Assembly: GCF_019039035.1 (NCBI RefSeq)
Contig: NZ_JAHNZT010000004.1
Span: 124,001-188,000, forward strand
Length of the DNA stretch: 64,000 nucleotides
Source: Citreicoccus inhibens
Lineage (GTDB): Bacteria > Myxococcota > Myxococcia > Myxococcales > Myxococcaceae
Direction: 5' to 3'
The notes beneath the pieces were generated by a model. The model saw only the letters and a program-made list of their open reading frames with translations, searched no databases and was not told the DNA's origin. Positions 44,005-55,230 of the stretch are shown here, piece after piece. Made by a program: the position numbers and the translations under genes. Numbering within the stretch: position 1 is the first letter of the stretch; each line of letters opens with the position of its first letter.

Positions 44005-44820
44005 ATGGCCACTGGCAAGCACGTTGCCCTCGCGAAAGAGAAGGACCATAAGGACCAGAAGGGCTGCGTGAACAAACATGAGGTCACGTTCGACAGTCCG
44101 ACCTATCCCAACTGCGCCTACAAGCCCAATGGGTACAACGCGGCACTGGGCGAGGTCGTCAAGGGCACAGCTACTTCAAAACACTCCCTTTACGAATACG
44201 ACTTCACGAAAACCCATCCAGAAGGAACCCCGCTCGAGCTGAATCATCGGGCGCGCTTGCCCAACCAGATGGCGGTGTTCTCGTCAACCGGCCGACAGCC
44301 CAAGGCAGAGAAGGAACTGGGCCTTCCGCGCAAGGAGCACAAGAATACCGACCCGCGGCTCACCACGAATGCTTGGCACTTCGTGGGCAGCAACTACAAG
44401 GTCGGTCATCTTCCTTTCGGGCATGAGTACCACCACATCATGCCCGAGGAGGCCATCTCCGAGGCGCTCACGGAGAAAGAAGCAGAGGTCCTCCAAGCCG
44501 CCGAGTACAACATCAATACCGGCAAGAATTTGATCATCCTCCCCATCACCCAGGATGTCGCCTTCGCGCTGATGCTCCCCAAGCACAAAGGGTGGCACCG
44601 CGCCTACAACCAGTCCTGCATCAACGTCCTCAACAGCTGCAAGCAATCCCTATCAGAGAGTGAGGACGGACACGAGATCACGGCGGCCAATGTCGCCGGT
44701 GTTCGGACCCAGATCGAAACGTGGGAGGACAACACGTTTCGATCGATTGTCGCCGCGGGGAAGACTACCGCGATGACGAAGAAGGCCGCGGCGAAGATCA
44801 ACGACCTCTTTCGGAAGTAG
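44005..44820 (+). CDS. AHH-type nuclease toxin
   Basis: The 271-aa protein has an AHH/HNH-EndoVII-superfamily nuclease region: HEYHHIMPEEAISEAL (His143-His144), AAEYNINTGKNLIILP (170-180) and LPKHKGWHRAYN (His194, His198), all expected metal and active-site residues. The N-terminal ~125 residues (Cys21 and Cys37, then PNGYNAALGEVVKGTATSKH) look like a dedicated delivery or recognition part; no PAAR, RHS or signal peptide is present. It likely cleaves DNA or RNA in a rival cell. GGAGG just inside the end of the preceding gene serves as ribosome-binding site. Base composition is low for this window (32 of 60 G+C in 44041-44100), which suggests acquisition by transfer. Confidence 0.78.
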   Translation: MATGKHVALAKEKDHKDQKGCVNKHEVTFDSPTYPNCAYKPNGYNAALGEVVKGTATSKHSLYEYDFTKTHPEGTPLELNHRARLPNQMAVFSSTGRQPKAEKELGLPRKEHKNTDPRLTTNAWHFVGSNYKVGHLPFGHEYHHIMPEEAISEALTEKEAEVLQAAEYNINTGKNLIILPITQDVAFALMLPKHKGWHRAYNQSCINVLNSCKQSLSESEDGHEITAANVAGVRTQIETWEDNTFRSIVAAGKTTAMTKKAAAKINDLFRK

Positions 44821-44825
44821 TCCAG

Positions 44826-45446
44826 ATGTCCCCCACCATGGAAGCAACCGCGATGACGTCGAGCGAATACTTCATTCTGGACTGGCTGGTACTCGATGGG
44901 TACTGCGCCATCTTCAACATCCCGGAAGGGATGTCGAAGATACACAAGCCCGCGCGCGGGATTCGCATGGGCACCGAGTATCCAGACGGCCTTCGGTTCA
45001 GCATGACCAAGCAGGAACCGGGTCTGAAGATCGCTGACGTCATCCCGAATGCCCTGAATTACTTCATGGTGACCAAGCGGATGAAGGAGCTGCTGGAACA
45101 GCACTCCGGCGCGGAGATCGAGTTCCTCCGATTCACCCTGCTGAATCATCGGGGTCGGGTCGCCAGTGAAGATTGCTATATCGCGAATGTCATTGGCACG
45201 CAGGAGTGCGTCGACATGCAACGCACAGAAGGAGATCTGGATCCGCTGAAGCCGGAGCGATTCATGTATTTGAGGCGCCTCGCCTTGAGCGAGGACAAGA
45301 TCGAGACCTCCGCGGGAGTCTTTCGGAGCGCGGCGGTCCCCCGGCTGATGATTGTCCGTCGTGCACTCAAGGAGCAGCTCGAGAAGGAAGGCATCACGGG
45401 GGCCACCTGGTACCCGGTGGGTGACGAAGTGGACATCACCCTATGA
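44826..45446 (+). CDS. Imm11-family (DUF1629) immunity-like protein
   Basis: The 206-aa protein fits the Imm11/DUF1629 pattern: SSEYFILDWLVLDGYCAIFN early, a helix (NALNYFMVTKRMKELLEQHS), EIEFLRFTLLNHRGRV, DCYIANVIGTQECVDMQRTE, and VFRSAAVPRLMIVRRALKEQ near the end. Such proteins are found next to polymorphic-toxin genes and are taken to neutralise them. It starts 5 nt after the nuclease stop, so it is the likely cognate immunity protein. The start is uncertain: ATG 44826, 44838 and 44853 are all possible, with weak GGAAG sites for the first and last. Confidence 0.7.
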   Translation: MSPTMEATAMTSSEYFILDWLVLDGYCAIFNIPEGMSKIHKPARGIRMGTEYPDGLRFSMTKQEPGLKIADVIPNALNYFMVTKRMKELLEQHSGAEIEFLRFTLLNHRGRVASEDCYIANVIGTQECVDMQRTEGDLDPLKPERFMYLRRLALSEDKIETSAGVFRSAAVPRLMIVRRALKEQLEKEGITGATWYPVGDEVDITL

Positions 45447-46228
45447 GTCACGACTACGTGGACGTGGCCCGGTACAACATGTCCCTGAGCCTCCACGCCA
45501 GCGTGGAAGGCATGGCGCTTCAGGATGAGTCCCTGGCCCACCACATATCGAACGCCTGCGTGACCCACAGGGTGCTCGGCATCTGCGCTTTGCTCCTGAA
45601 CGCCGATGCCGACACGTTCGCGGCGTCGCTCTGCAAGGCGGGGCAGGCCCGGCATCACCTGCTGACCCTGACACAGACCCGCGCCATTCCGACGGAACTC
45701 CGGCTGGGGAGCGACACCGTCGGGTTCAGTGATGCCTTGGCCGCGGGTGATCTCCCTACCGCGCGTGAGATTGCACTCCTCTCCTCGCGACACCACATCG
45801 AGGGCATGGAGTACGAAGAGGACTTCCTCTTCGCGCACTTCCTGCACCAGATGATGGACACGCGCCGCAGCGAGGATGCACTTCATCGTGTGCTGACGCA
45901 CTGGGAGGCCGTGCTGGAAGGAGGGCTCGACCCACGGCGCGAGGTCTGTCACGCCCTGCTCCTGAAGGACGTCTCCGCCTTCGAGGCCGCGTTCACGTCA
46001 CTCCTCTCCGAGCGGAAACGAGAGTTCACGGAGTACCGTCGGCGGCCGGATTTTGATGCCGAAGTCGGAGCGACAACGGGCCGGATTCACGTGGACGGGC
46101 TGGCATTGCTGCGACTCGCGGAGCTGGAGGGCCTGCCTCCACTGCCTGCCCTCGAGTTCGTTCCCGCCTTGGCGAGAGTTCCACGCGGGACTCCGCTGCC
46201 TCCGGCCCAGTCCTGGAGAACAGCCTGA
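45443..46228 (+). CDS. Imm49-family immunity-like protein
   Basis: The 261-aa all-helical protein resembles Imm49: HDYVDVARYNMSLSLHASVE at the start, a central EGMEYEEDFLFAHFLHQMMD, a helix before HWEAVLEGGLDPRREVCHAL, and the end DGLALLRLAELEGLPPLPAL with the closing APLPP-QSWRT-like segment. Its ATG overlaps the stop of the Imm11-like gene by 4 bp (ATGA), so the pair is translationally coupled. Two immunity genes behind one nuclease suggest protection against more than one toxin, or a second toxin now lost (inference). Confidence 0.7.
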   Translation: MSHDYVDVARYNMSLSLHASVEGMALQDESLAHHISNACVTHRVLGICALLLNADADTFAASLCKAGQARHHLLTLTQTRAIPTELRLGSDTVGFSDALAAGDLPTAREIALLSSRHHIEGMEYEEDFLFAHFLHQMMDTRRSEDALHRVLTHWEAVLEGGLDPRREVCHALLLKDVSAFEAAFTSLLSERKREFTEYRRRPDFDAEVGATTGRIHVDGLALLRLAELEGLPPLPALEFVPALARVPRGTPLPPAQSWRTA

Positions 46229-46688
46229 ACAGCGACGAACCGCCTCGCAGCAGTCCTCCGTGAACCCCAGCACTCACGTGTTCCCTCTCGCCAAGAGAGC
46301 GCGTCCCAGTTCGGGGGGCATCAATCACGCGGCCTCGCCTCACGTGAGTGAGCCAAGGCGCACCACCGAGAGCCCCAGCGTGTGCAACGTACTGGGTGGC
46401 ACAGCAGACGTGACGAACGCCGAAGGCACGACTCGCCGCACCTGTCAGCCTGCGGAGCTCGAGCGTGTTGTTCACGGTGCTGCCAGCCTTGGCGGTACGC
46501 ACCCTCGCGGGCTCACAGCTGGGAGCCACCCTAGGTCGGGGCGCGCCCTGGAGTGCGGCATCGTCAACCACGTGGCGCCATGTTCGGATACGGTATGCCC
46601 CCGAGAACTACCGGAGTTCTCGGGGTCGTGGCGGCCCAGAATCATCTGCGCAGGCACCCAAGCATCCCGAGGCAGCGAGCATGTTCAC
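46229..46688. other. 460-bp stretch without a supportable gene
   Basis: Open frames exist on both strands, but none shows a recognisable domain, signal peptide or ribosome-binding site. It probably contains the promoter of the transglycosylase gene and may hold debris from an older toxin or immunity gene. I see no hairpin after the Imm49 stop. Confidence 0.4.
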
Positions 46689-47636
46689 ATGGGAGTCGGC
46701 AGGGTGAAGCGAGGTATCCGGCGTGCCCTTCTCGTTGTCGCGGTCATGGGCCTCGTGGCGTTCGCCTATGGCCTCTGGCTGTGGCACGGCACGCCGGATG
46801 TCAGCGCACTTCAGACCGAGCGCCCCACGACCACGGCCCTGCTGCGACTGCGCGAACATGAGCGCAAGCCAGATGCGCAGCTCGCACCGGAGGACTGGAT
46901 GCCGCTCCAGCGAATGCCCTTGCTGGCGTGCGCCGTGGTGAAGGCGGAGGACAGGAAGTTCTTCCGACACGGAGGATTTGACTGGGGTGAGATCCGGTTC
47001 GCGCTCCAGGATGCGGTGCTCACGGGGCGACTGCGCGGCGCCAGCACCATCACCGGCCAGCTCGCTCGAACACTGTTCCTTTCACCCGAGCGCACCCTGG
47101 GACGAAAGCTGCGCGAGACGTTTCTCGTGCGTGACCTCGAAAGAACCCTCCCGAAGCAGCGCATCCTCGAGCTCTACCTCAACACCATCGAGTGGGGAGA
47201 CGGCGTCTACGGGGCCAAGGCCGCTTCCCGCGAGTACTTCGGGAAGTCCCCTGAGACGCTGACTCCCTTCGAGGCCGCGACGCTGGCGAGCCTCATCGCC
47301 GCTCCGCGCGCCCCCTTGGTGGGCCCCAACCTCGACCGATTCACTCGCGCCCACGCGCGAGTGCTTCGCCAGCTCTATTACTCACGCCTCATCACTCGGC
47401 AGCAACGGTACGAGGCCGAACTCGCGTGGCGGACGCTCCTCACCTCCCACGCCGAGGCATCCAGCCCGGTGCGCTTCACCTCATCCAGCACACCCGAGAC
47501 TGCGTTGAAGTCTCACGACGGCCTCGCGCCGCTCCTGGCGCACGAGTGCGACTTGAACTCCGAGGTCGCGGCCCCCGAGGCGGGACCGACTACGGATGCT
47601 CCGCCTTCGCCGACTCCAACAACCGCAGGACCGTGA
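46689..47636 (+). CDS. mtgA: Monofunctional peptidoglycan glycosyltransferase (GT51)
   Basis: The 315-aa protein has an N-terminal membrane anchor (ALLVVAVMGLVAFAYGLWLW), then the GT51 motifs: VKAEDRKFFRHGGFDW (catalytic Glu), GASTITGQLARTLFLSPERT, RKLRETFLVRDLERTLPKQR, ILELYLNTIEWGDGVYGAKA and ASREYFGKSP. There is no transpeptidase domain, so it only polymerises lipid II into glycan strands. The C-terminal ~60 residues are a disordered Ser/Thr/Pro tail. ATG 46689 or GTG 46704 may be the start. Its 3' end overlaps the convergent O-antigen-ligase-like gene by 47 bp. Confidence 0.88.
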   Translation: MGVGRVKRGIRRALLVVAVMGLVAFAYGLWLWHGTPDVSALQTERPTTTALLRLREHERKPDAQLAPEDWMPLQRMPLLACAVVKAEDRKFFRHGGFDWGEIRFALQDAVLTGRLRGASTITGQLARTLFLSPERTLGRKLRETFLVRDLERTLPKQRILELYLNTIEWGDGVYGAKAASREYFGKSPETLTPFEAATLASLIAAPRAPLVGPNLDRFTRAHARVLRQLYYSRLITRQQRYEAELAWRTLLTSHAEASSPVRFTSSSTPETALKSHDGLAPLLAHECDLNSEVAAPEAGPTTDAPPSPTPTTAGP

Positions 47637-49314
47637 CGCAGTCGTGGGTCGTCGACCCTCCGAGCCTCGCAGCAAGATGAGGTTCCACCGCGTCGGCTCG
47701 GAGTGCGAACTCGCGGGCCGAAGCGACGTCTCCGCGCGCCTCCGCGCACCTCGCGGACAGACACAGCAGCCCGATGAGATGTGGCGCATCCGCGACCGCT
47801 CGGTCGAGCAGGGGAGCCGCGGCCTCGCAGTCGCGTCCACGCGTCAGCCGCAGCGCCACCCGCGCGAGGGCCTCGACGTGCCCCGTGGACACCAACGCCC
47901 GAGTCGGCCCCCTGACCGCAATCCAGTAGTAGCGCCCCAAGGCCCCTGTTCCGCCGACGACCAGAAGCATCAGGCCGGCGAGAACCAGCTTCCGCCCAGC
48001 GACAGGAATCGCGAGCGGTCTGGCGCCCGCCACCGAGAACCCCACGAGCACACCGAGCGCCGCGAGTTGCTCCGCGTGCAGGAGGGGCTGATCAAAGAGG
48101 GCATGCGTGGCGAGGACCATGAACGCAGCGCCGAGCCCCGGCACCCTGGCGCCGTCGGTCCGCCCCCTGCGCGCGACCCTCCACGCCCAACCCAACATCG
48201 CCACGAACCCGAGCAGACCTGTCTCGACCAGGACGCGCAGGAGCTCCGACCGCGGCGCCCGACCATCTCCATACGGTGGAGGATGCAGGCCCGCCGAATG
48301 GGCATACCGCGAACTGGCATCTCCCCACCCGGTGAGCCCGACGCCAAGAAGGGGCGCCGAGGAGACAATGGCCCAGGAGACCTGGGCCTGCTCGATGCGG
48401 TAGCGCCCCGACCCTTGGTCATACTCCACGAGCCGAGCGAGGGAGTCCGCGAACGGACGTGATTCCTTCCACTGCAATCCCGGCCACGGAATCAAGACCG
48501 CGAGGCCCACGGAAGCAGCACACACCCACACCCCTCGCAGAACACGCGAGCGCAGGTCGGAGGACAGCGGGGCCCGCAGCAAGCTCACCCCCACCATGAG
48601 GACCGCGATGCCGAGCCCCAGCCAGACACTCCGGCACCGCGTGAGCACGACCACCGTCCCCAAGATGACCGCCGAGACGCCCCAGGCGCGTTCACCCCCC
48701 CGCGAGAAACGTGCAACAGCCAGAGGGAGGATGAGCGCAACGAAACCCGCCACCTGATTGCGCCCTCCCAGCGTGGATGCGGGACGGCGAATCTCGCCCC
48801 ATGGCAGCGCCAGTCCCAGCGCCTCCAGCAAGGCAACCATCGCAACCAACACGGCGGCCCACGTCAGCAGCGCTACGAGAGCATTGCGACCCCTGTCGTG
48901 CCCCGCGATGCGCGCAGCCGACATCGCGATGACCAGTGCCGAGGCATCCGACGCCAGCCGCTCGAAACCAAGCGGAAGGGACACGGACCCGAACACGACG
49001 GATGCCAGGGACACGCCCAGCACGCCGCCCCAAGCCACGAATGAGGTATCGAGCCCAGGTGGCGCGCGCCGCGACACAAGCCAACGCAGACCGAGCAGCG
49101 TGGCGACTCCGCCGAGCACCAGCCGCTTCGGGAGGAAGAACCGGTCGCTCGTTTCGAGCCCATCCACGCCAATCAGCAGCGCGGTCCCCAGCAGCGCGCT
49201 CCCCAAGAGCACGAGCTCAAGTTGGCCGGGCACGAGGCCCGCGCCGGCCAACTCGGTACCGGCCTGCCCCGCAGCTGAACTGGCTCGCGGCGCATCAGCG
49301 GAGGCGACGGTCAC
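47590..49314 (-). CDS. O-antigen ligase/polymerase-like membrane protein
   Basis: The 574-aa protein has about ten to twelve transmembrane helices and the Wzy_C/O-antigen-ligase signature: a helix STLGGRNQVAGFVALILPLA, and a large loop with YRIEQAQVSWAIVSSAPLLG then VGLTGWGDASSRYAHS. The C-terminal ~120 residues are soluble and helical (EALARVALRLTRGRDCEAAA, SARCAEARGDVASAREFALR), resembling TPR-like repeats. It probably polymerises or ligates surface glycans, or glycosylates a pilin. It lies 6 bp downstream of a small Cys-rich lipoprotein gene on the same strand and is likely co-transcribed with it. Confidence 0.8.
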   Translation of the reverse strand: MTVASADAPRASSAAGQAGTELAGAGLVPGQLELVLLGSALLGTALLIGVDGLETSDRFFLPKRLVLGGVATLLGLRWLVSRRAPPGLDTSFVAWGGVLGVSLASVVFGSVSLPLGFERLASDASALVIAMSAARIAGHDRGRNALVALLTWAAVLVAMVALLEALGLALPWGEIRRPASTLGGRNQVAGFVALILPLAVARFSRGGERAWGVSAVILGTVVVLTRCRSVWLGLGIAVLMVGVSLLRAPLSSDLRSRVLRGVWVCAASVGLAVLIPWPGLQWKESRPFADSLARLVEYDQGSGRYRIEQAQVSWAIVSSAPLLGVGLTGWGDASSRYAHSAGLHPPPYGDGRAPRSELLRVLVETGLLGFVAMLGWAWRVARRGRTDGARVPGLGAAFMVLATHALFDQPLLHAEQLAALGVLVGFSVAGARPLAIPVAGRKLVLAGLMLLVVGGTGALGRYYWIAVRGPTRALVSTGHVEALARVALRLTRGRDCEAAAPLLDRAVADAPHLIGLLCLSARCAEARGDVASAREFALRADAVEPHLAARLGGSTTHDCVTVLRLLESAKAEHP

Positions 49315-49320
49315 TCGGCG

Positions 49321-49659
49321 CTACTCCCACCCCTGGCAGATTCCGCCGACACAGGACTGCCCCGGACCACAGTCATTCATGTCCGCGCAACTCCCGGGTC
49401 CATCCACGCAGGTCCCGTCCAAGCAGGACTGCCCCCAATAGCAAACGACACCTTCACAGGCATCATTGGTGGGCTCCGGGAAACAATAGTTCTTGTAGCA
49501 ATACTCGCCCTCGTCACACGGAGTATTCGCGTCACAGTGGGCGCCGACGAAGGACTGCTTCGTGGTGGAGGAACGCGTGGCAGTGGGCGATGGCGCCCCA
49601 CAGCCCAACCCCACTCCGAGGAACAGCACAGCAGCGGCACTGAGCAATTGTCTGGTCAT
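49321..49659 (-). CDS. Small Cys-rich lipoprotein
   Basis: The 112-aa protein has a lipoprotein signal (AAVLFLGVGLGC) and a mature part with many Cys in EGF-like or Dickkopf-like spacing (GAHCDANTPCDEGEYCYKNY, CYWGQSCLDGTC, CADMNDCGPGQSCVGGICQG). It is a paralogue of the protein encoded immediately upstream (49686-50123), with the same CDxxTxCDxGExC opening. It is likely a surface or periplasmic disulfide-rich protein of unknown function. It is 6 bp from the O-antigen-ligase-like gene. Confidence 0.75.
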   Translation of the reverse strand: MTRQLLSAAAVLFLGVGLGCGAPSPTATRSSTTKQSFVGAHCDANTPCDEGEYCYKNYCFPEPTNDACEGVVCYWGQSCLDGTCVDGPGSCADMNDCGPGQSCVGGICQGWE

Positions 49660-49685
49660 GGCTCTGAGTTCACGCGATGAGGGTC

Positions 49686-50123
49686 CTACATCTCTTCTTC
49701 GACACACTTCCCGCCCCTGCACATGTAGCCAGGGTCGCAATTGTAATCACTGTCACAGGTTCCACAGTTCCCCTGGCCCAAGCAGTCCGGCACGCACGCT
49801 CCGCTCTCACACGTGAAGCCCGTATCGCAGCCCGTGTTCATGCAGTTGTTGGGATCGTCCACGCACATCCCATCCATGCACATCTCCCAGACCCAGCAAT
49901 GGACCTGCTCGCAAGGGTCGGGATCCGGCGGCGCGGGGACACAGGTGCTCGAAGGGACATCACACACCTCGCCTGTGTCGCACAGGGTTTGAGCGTCGCA
50001 GTAAGCCCCGAGGCTGCGCTGGCGAGCGCTCGACAACGTCTCGCCGTCAGCCAGCGCCACACCGCAACTGACTGACATTCCGGCCAACACCAAGACAGCC
50101 CACGTTCGAACGTGCTTCATCAT
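49686..50123 (-). CDS. Cys-rich lipoprotein, paralogue of its neighbour
   Basis: The 145-aa protein has a signal peptide with a possible lipobox (GMSVSC). The mature part has repeated Cys modules: GAYCDAQTLCDTGEVCDV, CWVWEMCMDGMCVDD, CDTGFTCESGACVPDC and CDSDYNCDPGYMCRGGKCVE. It sits 26 bp upstream of its shorter paralogue on the same strand. A tandem duplication is the likely origin. The function is unknown. Confidence 0.75.
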   Translation of the reverse strand: MMKHVRTWAVLVLAGMSVSCGVALADGETLSSARQRSLGAYCDAQTLCDTGEVCDVPSSTCVPAPPDPDPCEQVHCWVWEMCMDGMCVDDPNNCMNTGCDTGFTCESGACVPDCLGQGNCGTCDSDYNCDPGYMCRGGKCVEEEM

Positions 50124-50534
50124 GATGTCGCGTCTCCCTGGGAACCGGCGCGGCCCCGCTTGCGTCCGCGCCGAGCCGTGATTCTTCCCGTGGCGAGCAA
50201 CCCGTTCAATGGGCCCAAGCCATAAAATCAGGATTATCAGTCAAGCTGGACGCGGCTGGTGCAATCAGGCCGGAACGCGGCGAGCCACATCTCGCGTCAA
50301 GGCTTGGACGCCACCGCGCGGCGCACCGCCGAGGCACCCCGGGACAGGACCCTCGCGAGGGGACGCGATTCCAGCCGCCACGGTGCTCCGCTTCGGGAGG
50401 CCAGGACCCGAGCCACGGTCAGGGGGCGTCATCCACGCCCCATCGGAGGACGTCATCGAGGCCGAGGACTCGCCTTCGCGCGCGGCCCCGCCCGGATTCA
50501 GACCGAGCCCCGCGGCTCACGGCGCAGAAAGACG
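50124..50534. other. Intergenic region upstream of the Cys-rich lipoprotein genes
   Basis: I see no supportable gene here. On the minus strand around 50217-50250 there is a short AT-rich stretch with TTGACT and GATAAT-like elements, which could hold the promoter of the lipoprotein genes, but the two are adjacent rather than properly spaced. Confidence 0.35.
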
Positions 50535-50577
50535 AAGGGCGCGGACCCGAGGATTTCTCTTCGGATTCCGCGCCCTT
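50535..50577 (-). terminator. Terminator hairpin downstream of tRNA-Pro
   Basis: On the minus strand AAGGGCGCGGA and TCCGCGCCCTT pair perfectly (11 bp). The 21-nt loop contains its own short complementary arms (CCGA/TCGG). A pyrimidine-rich CGTCTTTCT follows. Confidence 0.6.
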
Positions 50578-50581
50578 TGAA

Positions 50582-50658
50582 TGGTCGGGGAGACAGGATT
50601 TGAACCTGCGACCCCTTGGTCCCGAACCAAGTGCTCTACCAGGCTGAGCCACTCCCCG
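50582..50658 (-). tRNA. tRNA-Pro (anticodon CGG)
   Basis: This 77-nt tRNA with encoded CCA is on the minus strand. The acceptor stem CGGGGAG pairs with CTCCCCG. The D arm (GCTCAGCCTGGTAGAGC), the anticodon arm CTTGG-TTCGGGA-CCAAG giving anticodon CGG, and the T arm with GGTTCAAATCC are all well formed. It is flanked by its own promoter and terminator. Confidence 0.97.
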
Positions 50659-50711
50659 AAAATGCGCTGCACCGCGTCGGCATGCTGCTTCGGGACCGAC
50701 GAGGCGACGCG

Positions 50712-50740
50712 GAAATATCCGAGCCGCCTCGCTGAGTCAA
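50712..50740 (-). promoter_or_regulatory. Probable promoter of the tRNA-Pro gene
   Basis: On the minus strand TTGACT (50735-50740), a 17-nt spacer and TATTTC (50712-50717) precede the tRNA by about 53 nt, which fits a short leader removed by RNase P. Confidence 0.6.
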
Positions 50741-50927
50741 CGCCCTTCGGATCACCTTTTCTTTCCTCCCCCTCGCCCCCCTGTACAGGGTCCCTCCAGA
50801 CTCAGGTGCCCCCCAGGGCAACCTTCATCCCTCTTCCAAACACCCGGACATTCCTGTACTCCACGATAGGCATGACACCGACTCCGGAGCCTCCCCTATC
50901 CCGGAATCGTTGCAACCGAAGAGGACC

Positions 50928-51311
50928 ATGACGCCCCCGGTCATCCTCATCTCGGACGATGAGCCCCTCATCGTCTCCGCGCTTGCACGAGAGGCCCGTC
51001 GGTCCGGCCTCACCTGCGTCTCCGACACCACCTCCGAGCGCGTGCTGGAGCTGGCTCGGCAGCACCATCCCGCCGTCATCATCCTGGACATCAATCAACA
51101 CCAGGACGGGAGGGACCTGCTCGCGCAGCTCAAGCAGGATCCGCTCACCCGCGACTGCAAGGTCATCATCCTCAGCGGCGTCGAGGACCAGTTCACCCGT
51201 CACGTGTGCTTCGAACTGGGCGCCGACGACTACGAGGTGAAGCCCTTCGACCCCACCTTCATCACCCGCATCGCGCGCCTGGCCACCTCCGTGGCGCACG
51301 CGCGCTCGTGA
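50928..51311 (+). CDS. Single-domain response regulator
   Basis: The 127-aa protein is a complete receiver domain without output domain. The acidic pair is Asp10-Asp11 (LISDDEP), the phosphoacceptor is Asp54 (IILDINQ), the switch Ser is 83 (ILSGVED), and Lys105 lies in YEVKPFD. All key residues are present. It probably relays a phosphate between histidine kinases or regulates by protein binding; no kinase gene is nearby. ATG 50928 has AGAGGA just upstream. It ends 7 bp from the convergent rpe gene. Confidence 0.92.
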   Translation: MTPPVILISDDEPLIVSALAREARRSGLTCVSDTTSERVLELARQHHPAVIILDINQHQDGRDLLAQLKQDPLTRDCKVIILSGVEDQFTRHVCFELGADDYEVKPFDPTFITRIARLATSVAHARS

Positions 51312-51318
51312 GCGCCGC

Positions 51319-51972
51319 TCAGGGCCGCAGCGAGCGGATGGCCGCGGCGTAGTCCTTCGCGCCGAACACGTAGCTGCCCGCCACCAGCACCGTCGCGCCC
51401 GCGTCCACCACGCGCTTCGCCGTCTGCGCGTTGATGCCGCCGTCCACCTCGATGTCCACGTCCAGCCCGCGCGCGTCCAGCATCGCGCGCAGCCGGCGGA
51501 CCTTGTCGACCGTGGTCTCGATGAAGCTCTGGCCCCCGAAGCCGGGGTTCACGCTCATCAGCAGCACCATGTCCAGCTCGCCCAGCACCTCTTCAATCGC
51601 CACCAGCGGCGTGGCCGGGTTGAGCACCACCGACGCCTTCGCCCCCGCGTGACGGATGTGCTGCAGCGTCCGGTGCAGGTGCGGGCTCGCCTCCACGTGC
51701 ACCGTGACGATGTCCGCGCCCGCCTTCACGAACGCGTCCACGTACTTCTCCGGCTCCATAATCATCAGGTGCACGTCGAGCGGCTTCGTCGCCACCCGCT
51801 TGATGGCCTCCACAATCACCGGCCCCAGGGTGATGTTGGGGACGAAGCGACCATCCATGACATCCACATGAATCAAGTCCGCGCCCGCCGCTTCCACGGC
51901 GCGGACCTCCTCGGCGAGGCGGCCAAAGTCAGACGACAGGAGCGAGGGGGCGATGCGAACAGGGCGTTTCAT
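51319..51972 (-). CDS. rpe: Ribulose-phosphate 3-epimerase
   Basis: The 217-aa TIM-barrel enzyme has all the family signatures: [64 protein letters not shown] and [18 protein letters not shown], ending with [14 protein letters not shown]. It interconverts ribulose-5-phosphate and xylulose-5-phosphate in the pentose phosphate pathway. Metal-binding His and Asp residues are in place. It is divergent from the GAF/HD-GYP gene. Confidence 0.97.
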   Translation of the reverse strand: MKRPVRIAPSLLSSDFGRLAEEVRAVEAAGADLIHVDVMDGRFVPNITLGPVIVEAIKRVATKPLDVHLMIMEPEKYVDAFVKAGADIVTVHVEASPHLHRTLQHIRHAGAKASVVLNPATPLVAIEEVLGELDMVLLMSVNPGFGGQSFIETTVDKVRRLRAMLDARGLDVDIEVDGGINAQTAKRVVDAGATVLVAGSYVFGAKDYAAAIRSLRP

Positions 51973-52148
51973 GGCGGCGCTTCATAGCCGCTTCAACCCC
52001 GTCCGGGTACGTCCGCTCGCTCGGCGAGGACACTGGCGGACATCCCCTCCCCACCGTCCAGGTGGGCCACCGTGGGCAAGGGCTCGTGCCGCCGTGCTAC
52101 AACCTTGAAGCCCTGCGGTCCCGACCCGCCTCCCCGGAGCCAGCCCCG

Positions 52149-53654
<1,506 letters not shown>

Positions 53655-53660
53655 CGGCCC

Positions 53661-53690
53661 GGTCCCCTCCTCCCGCCAGAGGAGAGGACC
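53661..53690. terminator. Hairpin between HD-GYP and pyk genes
   Basis: GGTCCCCTCCTC (53661-53672) and GAGGAGAGGACC (53679-53690) form a 12-bp stem with one mismatch, between convergent stops. Confidence 0.6.
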
Positions 53691-53702
53691 CCGAGCCTCG
53701 CG

Positions 53703-55130
<1,428 letters not shown>

Positions 55131-55230
55131 AGAGCCCGCGAGGATGGGTGCAGCCACCGACGCGGTCAAGCACGCAACGAGCGGCCTCCGCTCGGTAAAA
55201 CGGTAAATGAGCCTGCGGGCGGCGGAGCCT

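Noticed and set aside
46053-46688. Longer start for the transglycosylase reaching back into the Imm49-like gene.
   Set aside because: It would put 212 residues before the membrane anchor. GT51 proteins begin at the anchor.
50217-50250. Promoter for the Cys-rich lipoproteins (TTGACT next to GATAAT on the minus strand).
   Set aside because: The two elements are adjacent rather than 16-18 nt apart. An alternative -35 (TTGCAC) gives a 20-nt spacer.
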